Part shown: piece by piece, positions 36,421 to 52,384 of the stretch
How the letters are laid out: each line of letters starts with the position of its first letter
Numbering within the stretch: position 1 is the first letter of the stretch
Assembly (NCBI GenBank): GCA_016946835.1
Contig: JACVTC010000048.1
Coordinates: 845,001 to 909,000 of the forward strand
From: Neocallimastix lanati (nom. inval.)
Lineage: Eukaryota > Neocallimastigomycota > Neocallimastigomycetes > Neocallimastigales > Neocallimastigaceae
Direction: 5' to 3'
DNA length: 64,000 nucleotides
The notes under the pieces: generated by a model
The model's database searches: none
What the model was told of the DNA's origin: nothing
The model's input: the letters and a program-made list of their open reading frames with translations, nothing else
Position numbers and translations under genes: made by a program

Positions 36421-37899
36421 ATGAAGGCTTCTATTGCTTTAACTGCTGCTGCTGCTCTCGTTGCTAAGGCTTCTGCTGCTTGCTTCGCTGAAAGATTAGG
36501 TTATCCATGTTGTTCTGGTAATGAAGTGGTTTATACCGATAACGATGGAAAGTGGGGTGTAGAAAACGGTAATTGGTGTGGTATTGCTGATGCTCCATCT
36601 CAGGCTGCTTGTTGGTCCCTTTCTCAAGGTTATCCATGCTGTTCTTCTTCAAATGCTGAAGTGTGGTACACTGATGCCTCAGGTAAATGGGGTGTTGAAA
36701 ATGGAAACTGGTGTGGTATTTCAACTGGTTCTACTGGTGGTAGTACTGGTGGTAGTACTAGTGGTGGTAACGTTACTCCATCTGGTGAACAATACACTAT
36801 TTCAGGAAATCCATTCAAGGGTGTTGAATTCTATATTAATCCATACTATGTTGAAGAAGTTGATGGAGCTATTGCTCAAATGTCAGATTCTTCTCTTATT
36901 GCTAAGGCTGAAAAGATGAAGACCTATTCTAATGCGATCTGGTTAGATACCATTAAGAATATGCAAAGTTGGTTAGAATCTAACTTACAAGGAGCTCAAA
37001 CTCAACACCAATCTAGTGGTAAAGATATCTTAACAGTTTTCGTTGTTTACGATTTACCAGGTCGTGATTGTCATGCTCTTGCTTCTAATGGTGAACTTCT
37101 TGCCAATGATGGTGATTTAGCTCGTTACAAGTCTGAATATATTGATGTTATCGAAGGACATTTAAAGAATTATAAATCTCAACCAGTTGTTCTTATTGTT
37201 GAACCAGATTCACTTGCTAACTTAGTTACTAACCTTGAATCTACACCAGCTTGTGCTGATTCTGAAAAGTATTATCTTGAAGGACATGCTTACTTAATTA
37301 AGAAGCTCGGTGTTCTTCCACATGTTGCTATGTATCTTGATATTGGACATGCTTTCTGGTTAGGTTGGGATGATAATCGTGAAAAGGCTGGTAAAGTTTA
37401 TGCTAAGGTTATCAGTTCTGGTTCACCAGGTAAGGTTCGTGGTTTCACTGATAATGTTTCTAACTACACTCCATGGGAAGATCCAACACTTTCTCGTGGA
37501 CCAGACACTGAATGGAATCCATGTCCAGATGAAAAGAGATACTTAGAAGCCATATCTAAGGACTTCAAGTCAGCAGGTATTGAATCTGTTTACTTTGTTT
37601 CTGATAGTTCTCGTAATGGTAAGAAGGTTGATCGTAAGCATCCAGGAGAATGGTGTAATCAAACAGGAGTTGGTGTTGGTGCCAGACCACAAGCTAGTCC
37701 AGTTTCTGGTATGGACTATCTTGATGCTTTCTACTGGATTAAACCACTTGGTGAATCTGATGGTACTTCTGATGAAAGTGCAGCACGTTTCGATGGTTAC
37801 TGTGGTCATGAAACAGCTATGAAGCCAGCTCCAGAAGCTGGTCAATGGTTCCAAAAGCACTTTGAACAAGGTATTAAGAATGCTAACCCACCACTTTAA
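36421..37899 (+). CDS. cel6A: GH6 cellulase with two fungal dockerins, copy C
   Basis: A 492-residue intronless gene identical in layout to copy B: signal peptide, two CBM10-type dockerins, the shorter linker, and a GH6 domain with Asp216 and Asp263. The only protein difference from copy B that I see is Ser60 instead of Ala60, between the dockerins. The linker matches B, not A, so C was copied from a B-like unit. The gene is complete with its upstream and downstream flanks and should be as functional as the others despite its inverted position. Confidence 0.95.
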   Translation: MKASIALTAAAALVAKASAACFAERLGYPCCSGNEVVYTDNDGKWGVENGNWCGIADAPSQAACWSLSQGYPCCSSSNAEVWYTDASGKWGVENGNWCGISTGSTGGSTGGSTSGGNVTPSGEQYTISGNPFKGVEFYINPYYVEEVDGAIAQMSDSSLIAKAEKMKTYSNAIWLDTIKNMQSWLESNLQGAQTQHQSSGKDILTVFVVYDLPGRDCHALASNGELLANDGDLARYKSEYIDVIEGHLKNYKSQPVVLIVEPDSLANLVTNLESTPACADSEKYYLEGHAYLIKKLGVLPHVAMYLDIGHAFWLGWDDNREKAGKVYAKVISSGSPGKVRGFTDNVSNYTPWEDPTLSRGPDTEWNPCPDEKRYLEAISKDFKSAGIESVYFVSDSSRNGKKVDRKHPGEWCNQTGVGVGARPQASPVSGMDYLDAFYWIKPLGESDGTSDESAARFDGYCGHETAMKPAPEAGQWFQKHFEQGIKNANPPL

Positions 37900-38068
37900 A
37901 TAAAATTGAAAAGTTTAAAAGTTTAAAAAAATATAATATATATATAGCTAGCACTAAATTATTTATAATACTAAATACGAATAATCAAATAAATGATTAA
38001 TATAATGAAAAAATTAAATATTTAAAATATAGATAAAAATTAATTTATTAATTAAATATAGATAATAA

Positions 38069-38105
<37 letters not shown>

Positions 38106-38690
38106 GTTATAAAAATAAAAAAATAAAAATTAAATAAAAATTAAATAAAAATATAAAAAAAAAAAAAAAAAAAATTTAATTATAAATTATAAGTTATAAA
38201 ATTATATACTAAAATAATATATTGAATTATTATTTCTTCTATGTGCTATTTATAAAAAAAAAATGAGATATTATTACTAATAATATAAAAAGTTGTTTCA
38301 GTAAGAAGTAAACATAGTAATATTTCTTATTTGTACTTTACATGTTTAATAAAAATTATTATATTTATTGGTTTCATAGATATAAGTTAATAAACACTTA
38401 TTTAAAATTATCAGTAATTAGACAGATAAATTTACAAAATAAATATTTATTTGTATTTTATAATTATGTCTTTGTTAGAGGTATTTTTATAATAAGATCA
38501 AAAGTATTTTTTTACAAATTTAACATAACTACTTAGTTTTATACTTTTTAGAATGCTATAAATATAATTTATTAGTTATTACAATATTAAGAATAAATTA
38601 ATAATTATTTTAATAATTTGTTATTTTTTGAAACTTCCCCATAAATCTAACTTCAAAAAAAAACTTTATTAAAGAGAGAAAAAAAAAAAA
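37900..38690 (+). other. conserved 3' flank of GH6 copy C
   Basis: AT-rich DNA alignable, inverted, with 27560-28496 of unit B. The ATT microsatellite is much shorter here (38070-38105). Short open frames such as 38342-38536 are shared non-coding sequence, not genes. Some of 38340-38640 may be copia LTR sequence. Confidence 0.6.
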
Positions 38691-39110
38691 AATGAAGATA
38701 GATTTTAATTCAATTTCTTTAGAATTTCGTTAATAGAGAATTTTTAAACCTATCCATTAAGGTTTTGTTCAAATACTTAGAAAAGCCATTAGCCAGATTA
38801 TTTTTAGATCTTATATATTTTAGTTCAATGAGTTTTTTTTACTAACTAAATCTCTAATGTGATGATATCGAATATCGATATATTTTGATTTTGGATTTAT
38901 CGATTGATTTTCACCGTTATATATTGTTGCCTTATTATCTACAAATATTGTAATGCAATTGATATTTGTATTTAATTCATTCAAAAAATTTTTTATACCA
39001 TAAAGAATGCTTAGCACATTCGCTCAAGCTATAATATTAATTTCCTTCTGAGTATTTGTTGATTTATTGATGTTGTCGTTTTCCATTGTGTTGTGAAGTT
39101 CATTATTAAT
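38630..39110 (-). mobile_element. Ty1/copia retrotransposon remnant: RNase H end (unit C)
   Basis: Minus-strand counterpart of 27120-27560, better preserved. One frame (39017-38820) reads through FVDNKATIYNGENQ and SKYIDIRYHHIRDLV, so it retains the Asp of the RNase H active site lost in unit B. Flanking parts are still frameshifted (ECAKHSLWYK lies in another frame). It opposes the direction of GH6, as in unit B. Confidence 0.82.
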
Positions 39111-39319
39111 ACTTTTTGGGTTATTATGTTGAACATTATTATTATTTGTTGATTCTTTTCTTATTATACTCTATTTACATATGTATTTTATTTTATATAT
39201 ATATATAAAGTAGTAGTAATAATTTATTTTTATTATATTTTTTTTATTTTTTTTATTATTATTATAATCTTTATTATTATTATTATTATCATTATTATTT
39301 ATATTATTATTATTTTCAA

Positions 39320-39418
39320 TTGCCTCTCAAATTATTAATATAAAATTTAAAAAGGAAAAATAAATAGAAATTAAAAAAATAATAATTTTTTTTTATAAAA
39401 ATGAAAATAAAAGTAGGA
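39320..39418 (-). repeat. dispersed repeat R1, inverted copy in unit C
   Basis: Reverse complement of R1: begins GCCTCTCAAATTATTAATAT and ends AAAGTAGG. Confidence 0.75.
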
Positions 39419-39602
39419 AAATTTTGTTAATTTAATATAAATTTAATATTACATAATCCAATAAATTATATAGCAAGCAATAGATATATAAATAAAATAT
39501 GTTAAAAAGTGTTAAAAAAATTAATATTAAATAAAGTTTATTATGATTTATTATAAAATATTTTATGCATATTAATTTTTATGTCCTTCAGTGGTATATG
39601 AT

Positions 39603-39680
39603 AAAAATCTATTATATATATACATAAACTAATTTATTATATATATCATACATAAACTTATGTATATATAATAGATTTTT
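39603..39680. repeat. inverted repeat (unit C)
   Basis: Counterpart of the perfect hairpin at 26586-26661, with one extra TA in one arm. Confidence 0.75.
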
Positions 39681-39756
39681 AAACTTTAGCAAAAAGTATG
39701 AACATACAAAATTTATAGTAGGCATACCAAATGCGGTTGAAAGTTGTGGTAAACTC

Positions 39757-40381
39757 CTTTTCATTTTTTCTTTCTTCTAACTTTTGTTTTAGAAATTCTC
39801 TCTGGTTTAACATACTATATAAATTATTTATATTACTTATATCATTACTATTCATAAAAATTAAAATAGATTCAAAGTAATAAGGAAAAATACATCCTTC
39901 TCTATTTAACATATATATTTTTTGCTTTTGAAGAAATGATTTTTTTTTCCTTTTCATTAATTGTTTATAACTAATAAGGGTAAATGGTTCACTTAATGCT
40001 ACCTCTTGATTTTCATTATTAATTACGATTAAGAAATAAAACCAAAATTCATTTTCTATAACAATAGTATTTGTTTGGAGTTCAATCTCAACATTTGAAT
40101 CTATTCCATCTTCTTTGTCCATTTCAATATATGAATCCATTTCATTTTTCTTTCCAAATTCTCCAACTAATTTCATACTTAACATATTTGTTGATATATT
40201 CATTATTTTCGTTTTCCATTTTTTCTTCAAATTTTAAATTTTTGAAGGCCTGCTTTAATTTCTTTATCGTGGTTGTATTCTTGTTTCCTATATGTAATCC
40301 CAATAGGTAGATTTTCCCATTCATATTTTCAATACCAACAAATTTCATATTTAAATGGACTGGTTTTCCAATCGTCATCTC

Positions 40382-40415
<34 letters not shown>

Positions 40416-40620
40416 CATTCTTCATTTTAGTTTCATTCTCCATTTTAATAGCTACTTTAGACTATCCAAATTTCATTTTTCTAATTTCATTTATTTTCTC
40501 TTTCACAATATTTACAGCCCCGATTTCTTTATCAAAATCTACGTTAATATCATCATCTTTCTAAACTAAATTTTTTATATAACTATCTGAACTTATTTTA
40601 TTTTCATAATTTAAAAATAA
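39757..40620 (-). pseudogene. family member P5, interrupted by unit C
   Basis: Minus-strand member. From about 40620 it reads SDSYIKNLV, a stop, then KEKINEIRK, then (40378-40142) PVHLNMKFVGIENMNGK and HIGNKNTTTIKKL, and after a frameshift (from 40230) LVGEFGKKNEMDSY, IELQTNTIVIENEFWFYF, SEPFTLISYKQLMKRKKKSF and REGCIFPYYFES. Unlike P2-P4, it keeps the frame between KQLMKRK and NREG. The Asn-rich region is deleted, and the end is cut by unit C; its true 3' end lies at 32303-32100. A (GAAA/CTTT)n run at 40382-40416 lies within it. Confidence 0.72.
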
Positions 40621-41551
40621 TTAATTTTATTATTTATAAAATTTTATATTTTATTGTTAAAATTTGTTAATTATAGTTATGATAATACTATACTATAATA
40701 TTTTTTAATATAAAGGATATATAATTATTAATTTTAAACATAAAATCTATAATAAATATTTTTTAAAATTAATAATTAATATTGAAATTGTTATATATTT
40801 TTATTTATTTATTTTATTATTTTGGTTAAAACTTATTTATTTAATATTATTATTATTATTATTATTATTGTTATTATTATATAAATTATTTTATTATATA
40901 ATAATTTACAATGAAATTTAATTTAGTACTTCTATATATATAATAGATTTTTATTATATAACACTGAACAATGAAGGACATAAAATTTAATATGAATATA
41001 ATTATTTTATAAACTTTATATTTCTATTGCTATATAATTTATTAGATTAATATTAAATATATATTGTATTAACAAAATTTTCCTACTATTATTTTCCTTA
41101 ATCTAAAAAAATTTTTTTTTTTTAAATTTTATATTAATAATTTGAGAGGATGTTTCAAATTATAATATATATAATAATATAACTAATTATAATAATAATT
41201 AAAAAAAATAAAATAAAAATAAATTATTACTATTAATTTATATATATATATATATATATATACCATAAAGATATAAAAGTAAAAAAAAAAATAGAATGTA
41301 TAAATAGAATACCATAATAAAAAATTAGAATTAATGTATTAATATAATAACAAGAAAAAAAAAAAAAAGGAAAAAAAAATTTTTTTTATTTATATTTTCT
41401 TTTTTTTTTTTTTTATTTATATATAGATATAGAATATATATATTTATATTATTTCTTTTATACTTATAATTATTATTCTTATTCTTATACTTATTCCTAT
41501 ACTTATTATTCTTATTCTTTTTCTTTTTCTTTTTCTTTTTCTTTTTCTTTT

Positions 41552-41595
<44 letters not shown>

Positions 41596-41724
41596 TTTCA
41601 TTTGATTGAAAATAAAAGAATTCTAATAGATAATAAAATGTACATTTATACTTAAATATATATATTATAATATAAAAAAAAAAATCTTTGTGAATTTTTT
41701 ATTTTTACGTATTAATTCATTTTT

Positions 41725-41772
<48 letters not shown>

Positions 41773-41947
41773 TTTTCATTTTATTTTTATTTTTATTTTT
41801 ATTTTATTTTATTTTTTTTTCTTTTATTCTTTTATTTTTTTTTTTTTTTTTTTTTTATTTTATATATATATATATTTTTTATTCCCTCTTAATCTTAATA
41901 TCTTCCCTTTTCACTTTCCACTATGTCTTTATACTTTTTTTTTTCAT
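40621..41947. other. spacer between the array and the membrane-protein gene (native unit)
   Basis: In plus order: a segment like 26640-26840, R1 at 41082-41150, AT-rich DNA with T runs (41548-41594, 41730-41767), R2 at about 41594-41680, then the 3' UTR of the 1750-residue gene (41880-41945). This order without cellulase or copia probably represents the ancestral layout from which the array units arose. Confidence 0.65.
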
Positions 41948-42568
41948 TTAATTCTTAAATGGATTATAATTTGGTAATGCAGACTTAAAGGTACTGGTGG
42001 TGGTAGCATCTGTAGCTTGAGTTTGATTTGTCTTAATGGTTTGGAAACTTTCAGCAGACATAAAACTACTGGTATCATCACCGAAATTTTGTGCAACAAC
42101 ATTAGCATTACTACTATGGGTACCTGCTGAGTTGACTACTTCAAATTCTTTTGCGGCTGGTACTGGAATCGTCGTATTTTTTACAGTATGAAAACTTTCC
42201 GCTGCTGACATAAAACTACTAGCATCATCCCCTGGTATTGAAACTAATGGATTACTGGTAGTCACTTGAAATTCTTTCTTTGGTGGCGCAGGAATATTGG
42301 TAGACTTTACCGTATGGAAACTTCCGGTAGCTGAAACAAAACTACTAATATCACTATCATTTTGTAATGCAAATTGAGAATTACCCATCGTATTATTATT
42401 GTTATTATTATTATCATTTGTTTTAATAGTATGGAAACTTCCGGTAGCTGATTTAAAACTAATAGCATCACCAAAGTTTTGTTGAGCTAATGAAGAATTA
42501 TTTTCCCAAGAATTATTATTAAAATTATTTTTATTATTATTATTATAATTATTATTACAATTATTAAA

Positions 42569-42615
<47 letters not shown>

Positions 42616-45600
42616 AATTACCATTATTATTAGTAGTTGTTGCTGTTGTATTTCTTGATAATACTGATGAGTGAGGGAGAGAGGTGGAGGTTGTATTCAT
42701 AATAACAGGATCATGATCATTATTTGTTTTAATGGTATGAAAACTTTCAGTAGCTGATAAGAAACTATCATTTTCATTAAAGTTTAATTGAGCAAGTGGT
42801 GAACCATAAGAGGAAGTACTAATACTAGAAGTTATTGAATCTCTTAAAAATGGATTAGTTATCTGACTAGATACCGAAGCAGCATTACTTATAAAACTTT
42901 TATCTTCAAAAGCAGATTGGAAAGAAATATTACTTTTAATACTATCATGATGATTCATTATAGGACTACTCATAGCTGGTGATGATATACCATTGCCATT
43001 ACCATGACCATTTGTAACATTTCCTCCTCCTGGAACTACACCAGAAGGTAAGGATTGACTAGTATATTGAGCTGATTTAATACTATAGAAAGTATTTGGA
43101 CTACTGAGATTAGTAAATTGATCACTATCACGTTTTCTACCAAATACATTTCTTGAGGAGGAAGTTGAGGTGGCGGAAGGTAGACAGGAATGGAAAGAAA
43201 AGTTTGATGCATTATCATTACTACTTTGATCGGTATAGGATGAGATGGAAGTATTGGCAACAATATCACTAAGTTCATCATGATTAGAAGAAGTATAGGC
43301 AGAAAGTTGATCGGTAAGGATATTATTAAATCTTTTACTTGCATTCTCCTTATCCCCTGTAAAGACATCAGAAGAAGCAGAATAGAAAGATGTGGAACCT
43401 GTTTTAGTGCTAGATTTTGAACCACTACGATTTGGAAAGGCAAATATATTATTATTATTATTTCTCTTCATAGAAGCAGGAAGAGGTGGTATGACAATAG
43501 GTTCCTGATCTAAATGAAGATCTTCAAAACGATGGGAAACTGAAGAGGCATTAGATATGGAAAGAAAAGAGGTTTGATCACTACTTTCATTAGAATTTTT
43601 ATTATTTTGATTATGAAGATTATTTTGGAATTGACGATATTGATGTTTAATATCTTGTAAACGTTCGGAATAATTAGAATTGTTTGACCTTGAAGTACGG
43701 AAAGAAAAATCTGATGATTTATCTGATGTTAAAATTTTCTTTGGATTAAATTCTGGTGGAGGTGGTATATCAATACCAATACCATTACCAGGACCATTAC
43801 CAATACCAATACCATCTTCATTAAAGGATAAATCATTCAAATGTGGACGTTCCTTAAACGTATCGGAATCAATTTTAAGAGGATCAACACTCATCAAGGA
43901 AGATTTACTCTGCTTATTAAGAAGAGGATTCTTATAAACACTTTTAATATTATTATCTGGGAAATCTGGAATGACATAATTTTCTTTATCCTCTTCTTCC
44001 TTCCGATTACCCTTATGACCCTTATACCTATCTTTATTTCCAATGATGGCACTACTACTACCAGCAATGGCTGAGGCACCTACAATACCAACAACAGTAC
44101 CCGAAACAGTTGGTGGAAGTTTATCATTAATATTACTACTACTCTCCGTTTCTTCACCAGAACTACTTTTATTGAATTTATCTTTAACGGTACTTATGGT
44201 ACTACTACTTTGTAAGGATTGAAGAGATTGACGTTTATCATTCTCTTCAGGTTGGTTATCATCATGAACAGACTCTACAGGAGTCTTTAAATTTTCACCA
44301 TTGACTGTCTTTTGATAACCATTAAGATTAAGATCAGGATTATCGTCTTCGATATTCGTTGATTCTTTTGATTTTGAATTTATATTTGAAGTTGAAGTTG
44401 AAGAAGCTTTAACAGTTTTACCGGAAAAGATGGTATTAGGAGAATCACTGTGATAACTTTGCTTTGGAGTATTACCGGAAGACTTTTCAGAAGTATTTTC
44501 ATTTTTATTATGACCCATTTTCAATTTATAAAGGAATGGATTTGTAAGTGAGGCTAAATAAGATAATGATTTTCTACTACTCTTTTCCGACTTTTCTGAT
44601 TTACTATCCGTTTCCTTTATCTCCTTTTCTGTACCAGTTTTTCGTAAAGAGGCATCCTCATAGAGACGATCACTATCCCCTCCTGTGGTTGTTAGCATTT
44701 CATTGACAATGACTACTTGTTGAGGATGAGGGGTTGGAAGATTTTGAGTTTTAACCAGACCTGCTTTAACTTCAGGTCCATTACTTTTATTTTGATTTTT
44801 ATCATTGATTGTGGAAGAAGAAGTCTTACCATTCCTACTATAAGCAATATCTGAGGGAGGAATAATTTCAATTTCATTCATACTTTCCTCTAAATTCTTA
44901 TGAGCTGGAGATAATTTATCTGTAGCAACAAAAGTAGCTTCAACGGTATTGGATGGAGATAATAATAATTGATGACTTGAACTATTAATTAAGGTAGTAT
45001 TATTTATTTCCTTCAAATAGCCATAGTCACTAGTATTTCCAATTTGTATATCATAATTTTTATTATTATCACTATAATTATTATTATCACCATTAGTAGT
45101 ATTATTAGTATTATTAGTTTTATTAGTATTAGCATTATTATAGAGTTCATAATCATCTTGATATTCTGAATAATCCATTACATCATGATATTCACTACTA
45201 TCATTGGTATCACTATTACTAGTATATTGACCAGATCCCTTTTTAGAAAGTTGATAAATCTCTTCTTCAATAGGCGATATGGATTGAATATAACCCCCCA
45301 TCGGTTCATGACTAGGATAATTTCTTAAATAATTTTGACGATGTTCATCATTATTATCTTCAACATCATTAAGATGAGGATTATTTAACTCTTCCTGGGA
45401 ATTTAAGAGAGCTTCATTACTGGAATGAACAATATCATTAGCATCATTGGGTTCTCCATTCTTCTTTTTATTAATGAGACTACGTTGAGAAATATGAGAA
45501 TTTATGGTATGTTTACTACCAAAACTTTGTTTACTATTAAGGGTATTATGACTATATCTATTATTTCTTACGCCAACATTCAAATGAAGATCATTTTCAT

Positions 45601-47200
45601 AATCCTCATCTTCCTCTGTATAATTTTCCTTATAGGAATCAGAGGCTTTTCTTGTAGGTGCAGTAGTAGTATTAGAAGCAATAGATTCACCCTTACCATT
45701 CTTTTTCCTTTTGGTAATGAATAGAAGCGATACTAATAGAGCTAATAAAATAAGTACACCTAAACCAATCACTACTGGTTTTAATAAGGAATCACCGCCA
45801 AAGAGACCCTCTCCCTTAACATCCTGAAAAATATTACCATTAAAAATATCTGGAGAAAGGGTATCATTACAAAAGACATTACCATTGGCATACAGACGAT
45901 GATTAAAGATCACCGGTGCAGAAACAAAGGATCCTGCAACAGCAGGAATGGTCTTCACTTTTTTAATGTTAAAATGGCTATCATAACTATAGAAATTGAC
46001 ACCATCTTTTGTCGTCGATACAAAACTTTTATCGGCTAAAAGAACAAGTGAACCCTTGGTACATGGAATAGAATTGTCTTCATAAAGTTTTCTATCATCG
46101 GTATCAATGATTGCTAGATGACCATTTTCACCTTGAACGTTCTCCCTCATACAAGTGAAAAGGTGTTTCTCCCTACCCGAATAGGCAATAAACTCCATAT
46201 TCATACTGGTATAATTAGCAGGTAAATCCTTGGATTGAATTTGCCATTCGACCGATGACTTCAGCGCTTCCTTTTTACGCTTATAATAACCAATACCATC
46301 ATCGGTGGCATAATAAAAGTCAGGTTTTGACCAATCAAATCTTTGTATTTTTACATTAGAACCTAAATAATTCAATACGGAAGGTTCTTCCACGGTAGCA
46401 TTCAATGGACCTGAAAATACATTATAATCCGTAGCAAAATCAAAATCAATATCATTATCAACATCGCTCTTACCGTCCTCTGATTCTGATTTTGCTTTTA
46501 ATGATGGTAAAAATTGATAGACATCTTTATTCATTACAGGATGACAATTCTCTTTAACTTGGGCGTTATTCACTTGAATATTTAAAAGACATGGATAACC
46601 TGTGGGTAAACTACTATCCTTTGTTGGCTGTATCAATGCATAAAACCCAGATCCCTGAGCAGATAATCTTGGCTCATACGGTATACTATTTGTATCTATA
46701 GCAATATAACTATCTTTTATCTCTCTTTTAATATTATTTAGTTGGATAGGTTTTATTTCTAAACCAGAAACATTATTTTCTGATGTATGTAGGGCATAAT
46801 AGAAACGATACAACTGATGATTATCATTAATAATCACTGCTACTATATTTCTATCTCTACCCAATAAATGAAGAAGATTTCGTTGAGTCAAATCTAATTT
46901 TTTAAACTCATGGTCAATATCCTGCTGAACTAATATTTTTCCATCAACACTGACCACTATAATTTTTAAATAGGAAGTATTTTTATAATCTACTTTTAAC
47001 AAATAATAAGTATTACCTTTAATATCAACAACAACATTAGATATATCTTCCCATTGAATTGAATTTTTTGAAATTGGAATTTTTGGATTTGATAATACTG
47101 ATTGGAATCTATTTATAACATTATAAGTCGTTGAATAGTCAGTGGTTGGAATATTATCATTAGTTTCAGTATTATCTATTGAATAATAGCCTACATTCAT
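41948..47200 (-). CDS. large single-pass membrane protein with long disordered tail
   Basis: A 1750-residue uninterrupted frame. Residues ~1-470 look globular and beta-rich, with WEDISNVVVDIKGNTYYL and VSVDGKILVQQD-like strands, NxS/T sites and paired Cys, resembling a propeller-like domain. Residues ~475-497 form one transmembrane helix (PVVIGLGVLILLALLVSLLF) followed by KRKK, so the N-terminal part should be outside and the rest in the cytosol. The ~1250-residue tail is Ser/Asn-rich and disordered, with a poly-Asn run, and near the C-terminus (about 1475-1723) five copies of a SF-x-SA-x-SFHT-I/V-K motif. No signal peptide is visible at this ATG; an upstream exon may be missing, or the helix may act as a signal anchor. 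Function unknown; a surface sensor or anchor with a scaffold tail is only an inference. Its 3' tip is duplicated in the array units. Confidence 0.85.
42030..42780 (-). repeat. five SFHT-IK motif repeats in the membrane-protein tail
   Basis: Motif copies lie at about 42033-42083, 42183-42232, 42308-42356, 42419-42471 and 42730-42776. Each has an acidic or Asp-rich lead, then SF-(M/V/K/L)-SA-(T/A)-(G/E)-SF-(H/Q)-T-(I/V)-K. The third and fourth are followed by IP-(A/V)-P-x-x-(K)-EF-(Q/E)-V. An (ATT)n run encoding poly-Asn (about 42525-42615) separates the first from the rest. Confidence 0.85.
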
Positions 47201-49940
47201 TTTTATAATTTTACTATATTTTATAATTTATAATTTATATTATATATATTGGTTTCTTTTTTTTTTTTTTTTTTTTTATTTATTTAGATATTAACAATTA
47301 TACTTTTATATTTTATTGTATTATATTGTATTATATTGTTTGGTATTGTATTATATTATAATGTTTGGTATTTTATTTTATTTTACTTTATTATTTTTTT
47401 TATAATAAAAAAAAAAAAAAAAAAGAAGACTTAAATACGAAATTTAAAATAAAAAAATATATATATGTATATGTTGTAAGCTTTATATCTACACAGAAAT
47501 AAAATATATTTTATTATACTATCTTAAATCTATGGTATACTAAATATTGAAATTGGTTTAAATAACGTGTTTAATTCAAAGTGACATAAAATTGATATAT
47601 ATTTGAGTTTAACTTTAAAAAATTAAAAAAAAATAATAATAATTTTGATTTTAACTTTAAAAAAAAAGTTAAAAAATGATTTATTACACTTTATAATTGA
47701 AGTTTTTTTTTTCGTTTTTTAACTTTATTATTTTAACGTTTTTCCAAAGTTATTCATGTTTCCTTAATATAATAAATATATTAAACTAAATTTAATAGAT
47801 ATAATAAATAGTATTTGAATAGTTTTACAATTTAATATTAATATCAATTTATAAAGTTCCAGCCAAAATATATATATATATATATTTATTTAATAAAATA
47901 ATATATTTTTATGATAAATAATAATATAAAAATTTAAAATAATGGTTAGTTATATTAAAACTTTTTAAAAAAATATATATCTTAAAATAAAAGATTAAAA
48001 TTTTTCTATTAATGTAAAAAAAAATAATATTTAAAAATAACAGATTAAAATATTATTATTAATGTAAAAGAATAATGTTAAAAAAAGAAAGATTAAAATT
48101 TAATAATAAAAATAAAAATATTATTTAAACAATATAATTTAAATAAATTATAATATATTAAATTAATTTAAGAAAAAATAATTATAAAATATTTTCAAAA
48201 AAAATAAAAATGTTATTATCCTTTTTAATATAATAATATTTTTAATATAATAACATTTTTAATTTTTTTTTTTCATTGTTACATTTAAAAAAAAAAAAAA
48301 GTATGGAATATATTAGTTTTTTTTTTTTTTTTTAATAAATAATTTTTAAACTTTTTATTAAAAAAAATTTTTTTAACCACTTGCCAATAATATTTCAAAT
48401 TATTAGCACTAAAAAAAATATATTCTATTAAGTACCAAGTATAAAAAATTTTTTATTTATCAAACTATAATATATTATATATTTATAATAAATAGTTTTT
48501 ATTATATTTCTTTTTTTTTTTTACTATAAATTAATAAACAAATAAATAACTCTATAAATATATTAAAAAATAATATTTTAAAAAATAATAGACTTACCTA
48601 TAATATAAAACAATTTTATAAAATTGTTATGAATTAGTTGAATATATATTATAGAATATATAAATAATATTATATAATTTTAAATTTATTCTTATCAAGT
48701 AATTGCTTTTTTTTTATTTTTTTAATGTGTTATGTTTAATTACTTATTTTCTTTCTTTTTTTTTTTATCTTTTCTTATTCGTTGTTCTGGGTTATTATAT
48801 ATTTACAATAAGAATAAATAAAATAATTGAATGAAAGGAAACAAATTTCTATAATATTTTAATCTAAACGAAGGTTGAAATTTTAATCAAATAATGATTT
48901 CTAAGATTTAGTTTTCTCCAATTAATGTATATATAAGATGTTTATATTGCTTTATATATATATACTTTTTTTTTTTTTTTAAGATTATCGTTCTTATATA
49001 TACTTTATTTGACTTTTTTTTAAATTTTTAATGTTATTTTTGTTAATACTTTTACTAATATTATTATTTTTGGTTTTTGGTATAAATAATCTTATTATTA
49101 AATAATATTGACAAATTTCAGATTCAAAAATGATTTCGAAATTCAATTTAAAATTTTTTTTTATTCCCTTTTTTTAAAAAAATCAAATTTAATCTTATTT
49201 TACTCTATTTCGTTTCTGTTTTTGTTTTTTAACTTTATTTTTTGTTCTATATTATCAAAATGTTAATAAATAACTGCGTTAAATATATTTATGTGATTTA
49301 TGAATTATTCTATTAATGGTAATCTGTAATTAACATTATGATATTTATTAACAATTTTTCTCAAGTTTTCTTTATATTTTCAGTGTAACTGAAATATCTT
49401 TTTTTTTTTTTTTACTTTGAAAAACTTTTTATTATTACTTTGTTTTTATTTTTTTTTTTTATTATTATTGTTATTGTTATTGTTATTTTATTATATATTA
49501 ATATTATAAGGTTAGAGCTTCATTAGCTTTTTATTTTCATTAACCTTTATAATAATAAATCAATAAATATTTATTTATTTATCTATTTATTATAATATAA
49601 TAATATTGAATTATTTCCGTTTATTTCTTTTTTTTTAAAAAAAAAAATAAAATTATAAATATATATATTTGTTGTTTTATTATTTTAATTTAATTTAAAA
49701 ACTTTATAATAACAATATTTTTTTATTTTCTTCCTTTAATTTTCATTTCGCTAATAAAATTATAAAAAATAAAAATTAAAAATAAAAAAAAAAAAGGAAT
49801 AATAACAAAAAAAACAAAAAATTAAAAATTAAAAAAAAAAAAAAAGTTTTCGCCGAATATAATATATATTAATAATTTAATTCAAATAAATAAATATGAA
49901 CAAATAATACAACAACCATCATAATAATATCGAAAATAGA
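47201..49940. other. AT-rich intergenic region
   Basis: The 5' flank of the membrane-protein gene and further AT-rich DNA with many A and T runs. A short ATTGT-type repeat (TATTGTATTATATTG, 47305-47370) is present. I see no gene on either strand; a missing first exon of the membrane-protein gene could hide here, but none is evident. Confidence 0.6.
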
Positions 49941-50095
49941 AAAAATTATTATTTATTATTTATTATTTATTATTTATTAATAAATACTCTTTTTATTTTA
50001 TTATTATTTATTATTTATTAATAAATACTCTTCTTATTATTATTTATTATTTTATTTTATTATTTATTATTTATTATTATTTAAGATTTATTATT
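49941..50095. repeat. ATTATTT satellite with two ATTAATAAATACTCTT units
   Basis: Heptamer satellite containing two copies of TATTAATAAATACTCTT, which is the reverse complement of the minisatellite unit at 63575-63840. Confidence 0.75.

Positions 50096-52384
<2,289 letters not shown>

Noticed and set aside
41690-41977. 95-codon Phe-rich open frame
   Set aside because: It is a translated T run with no coding character.
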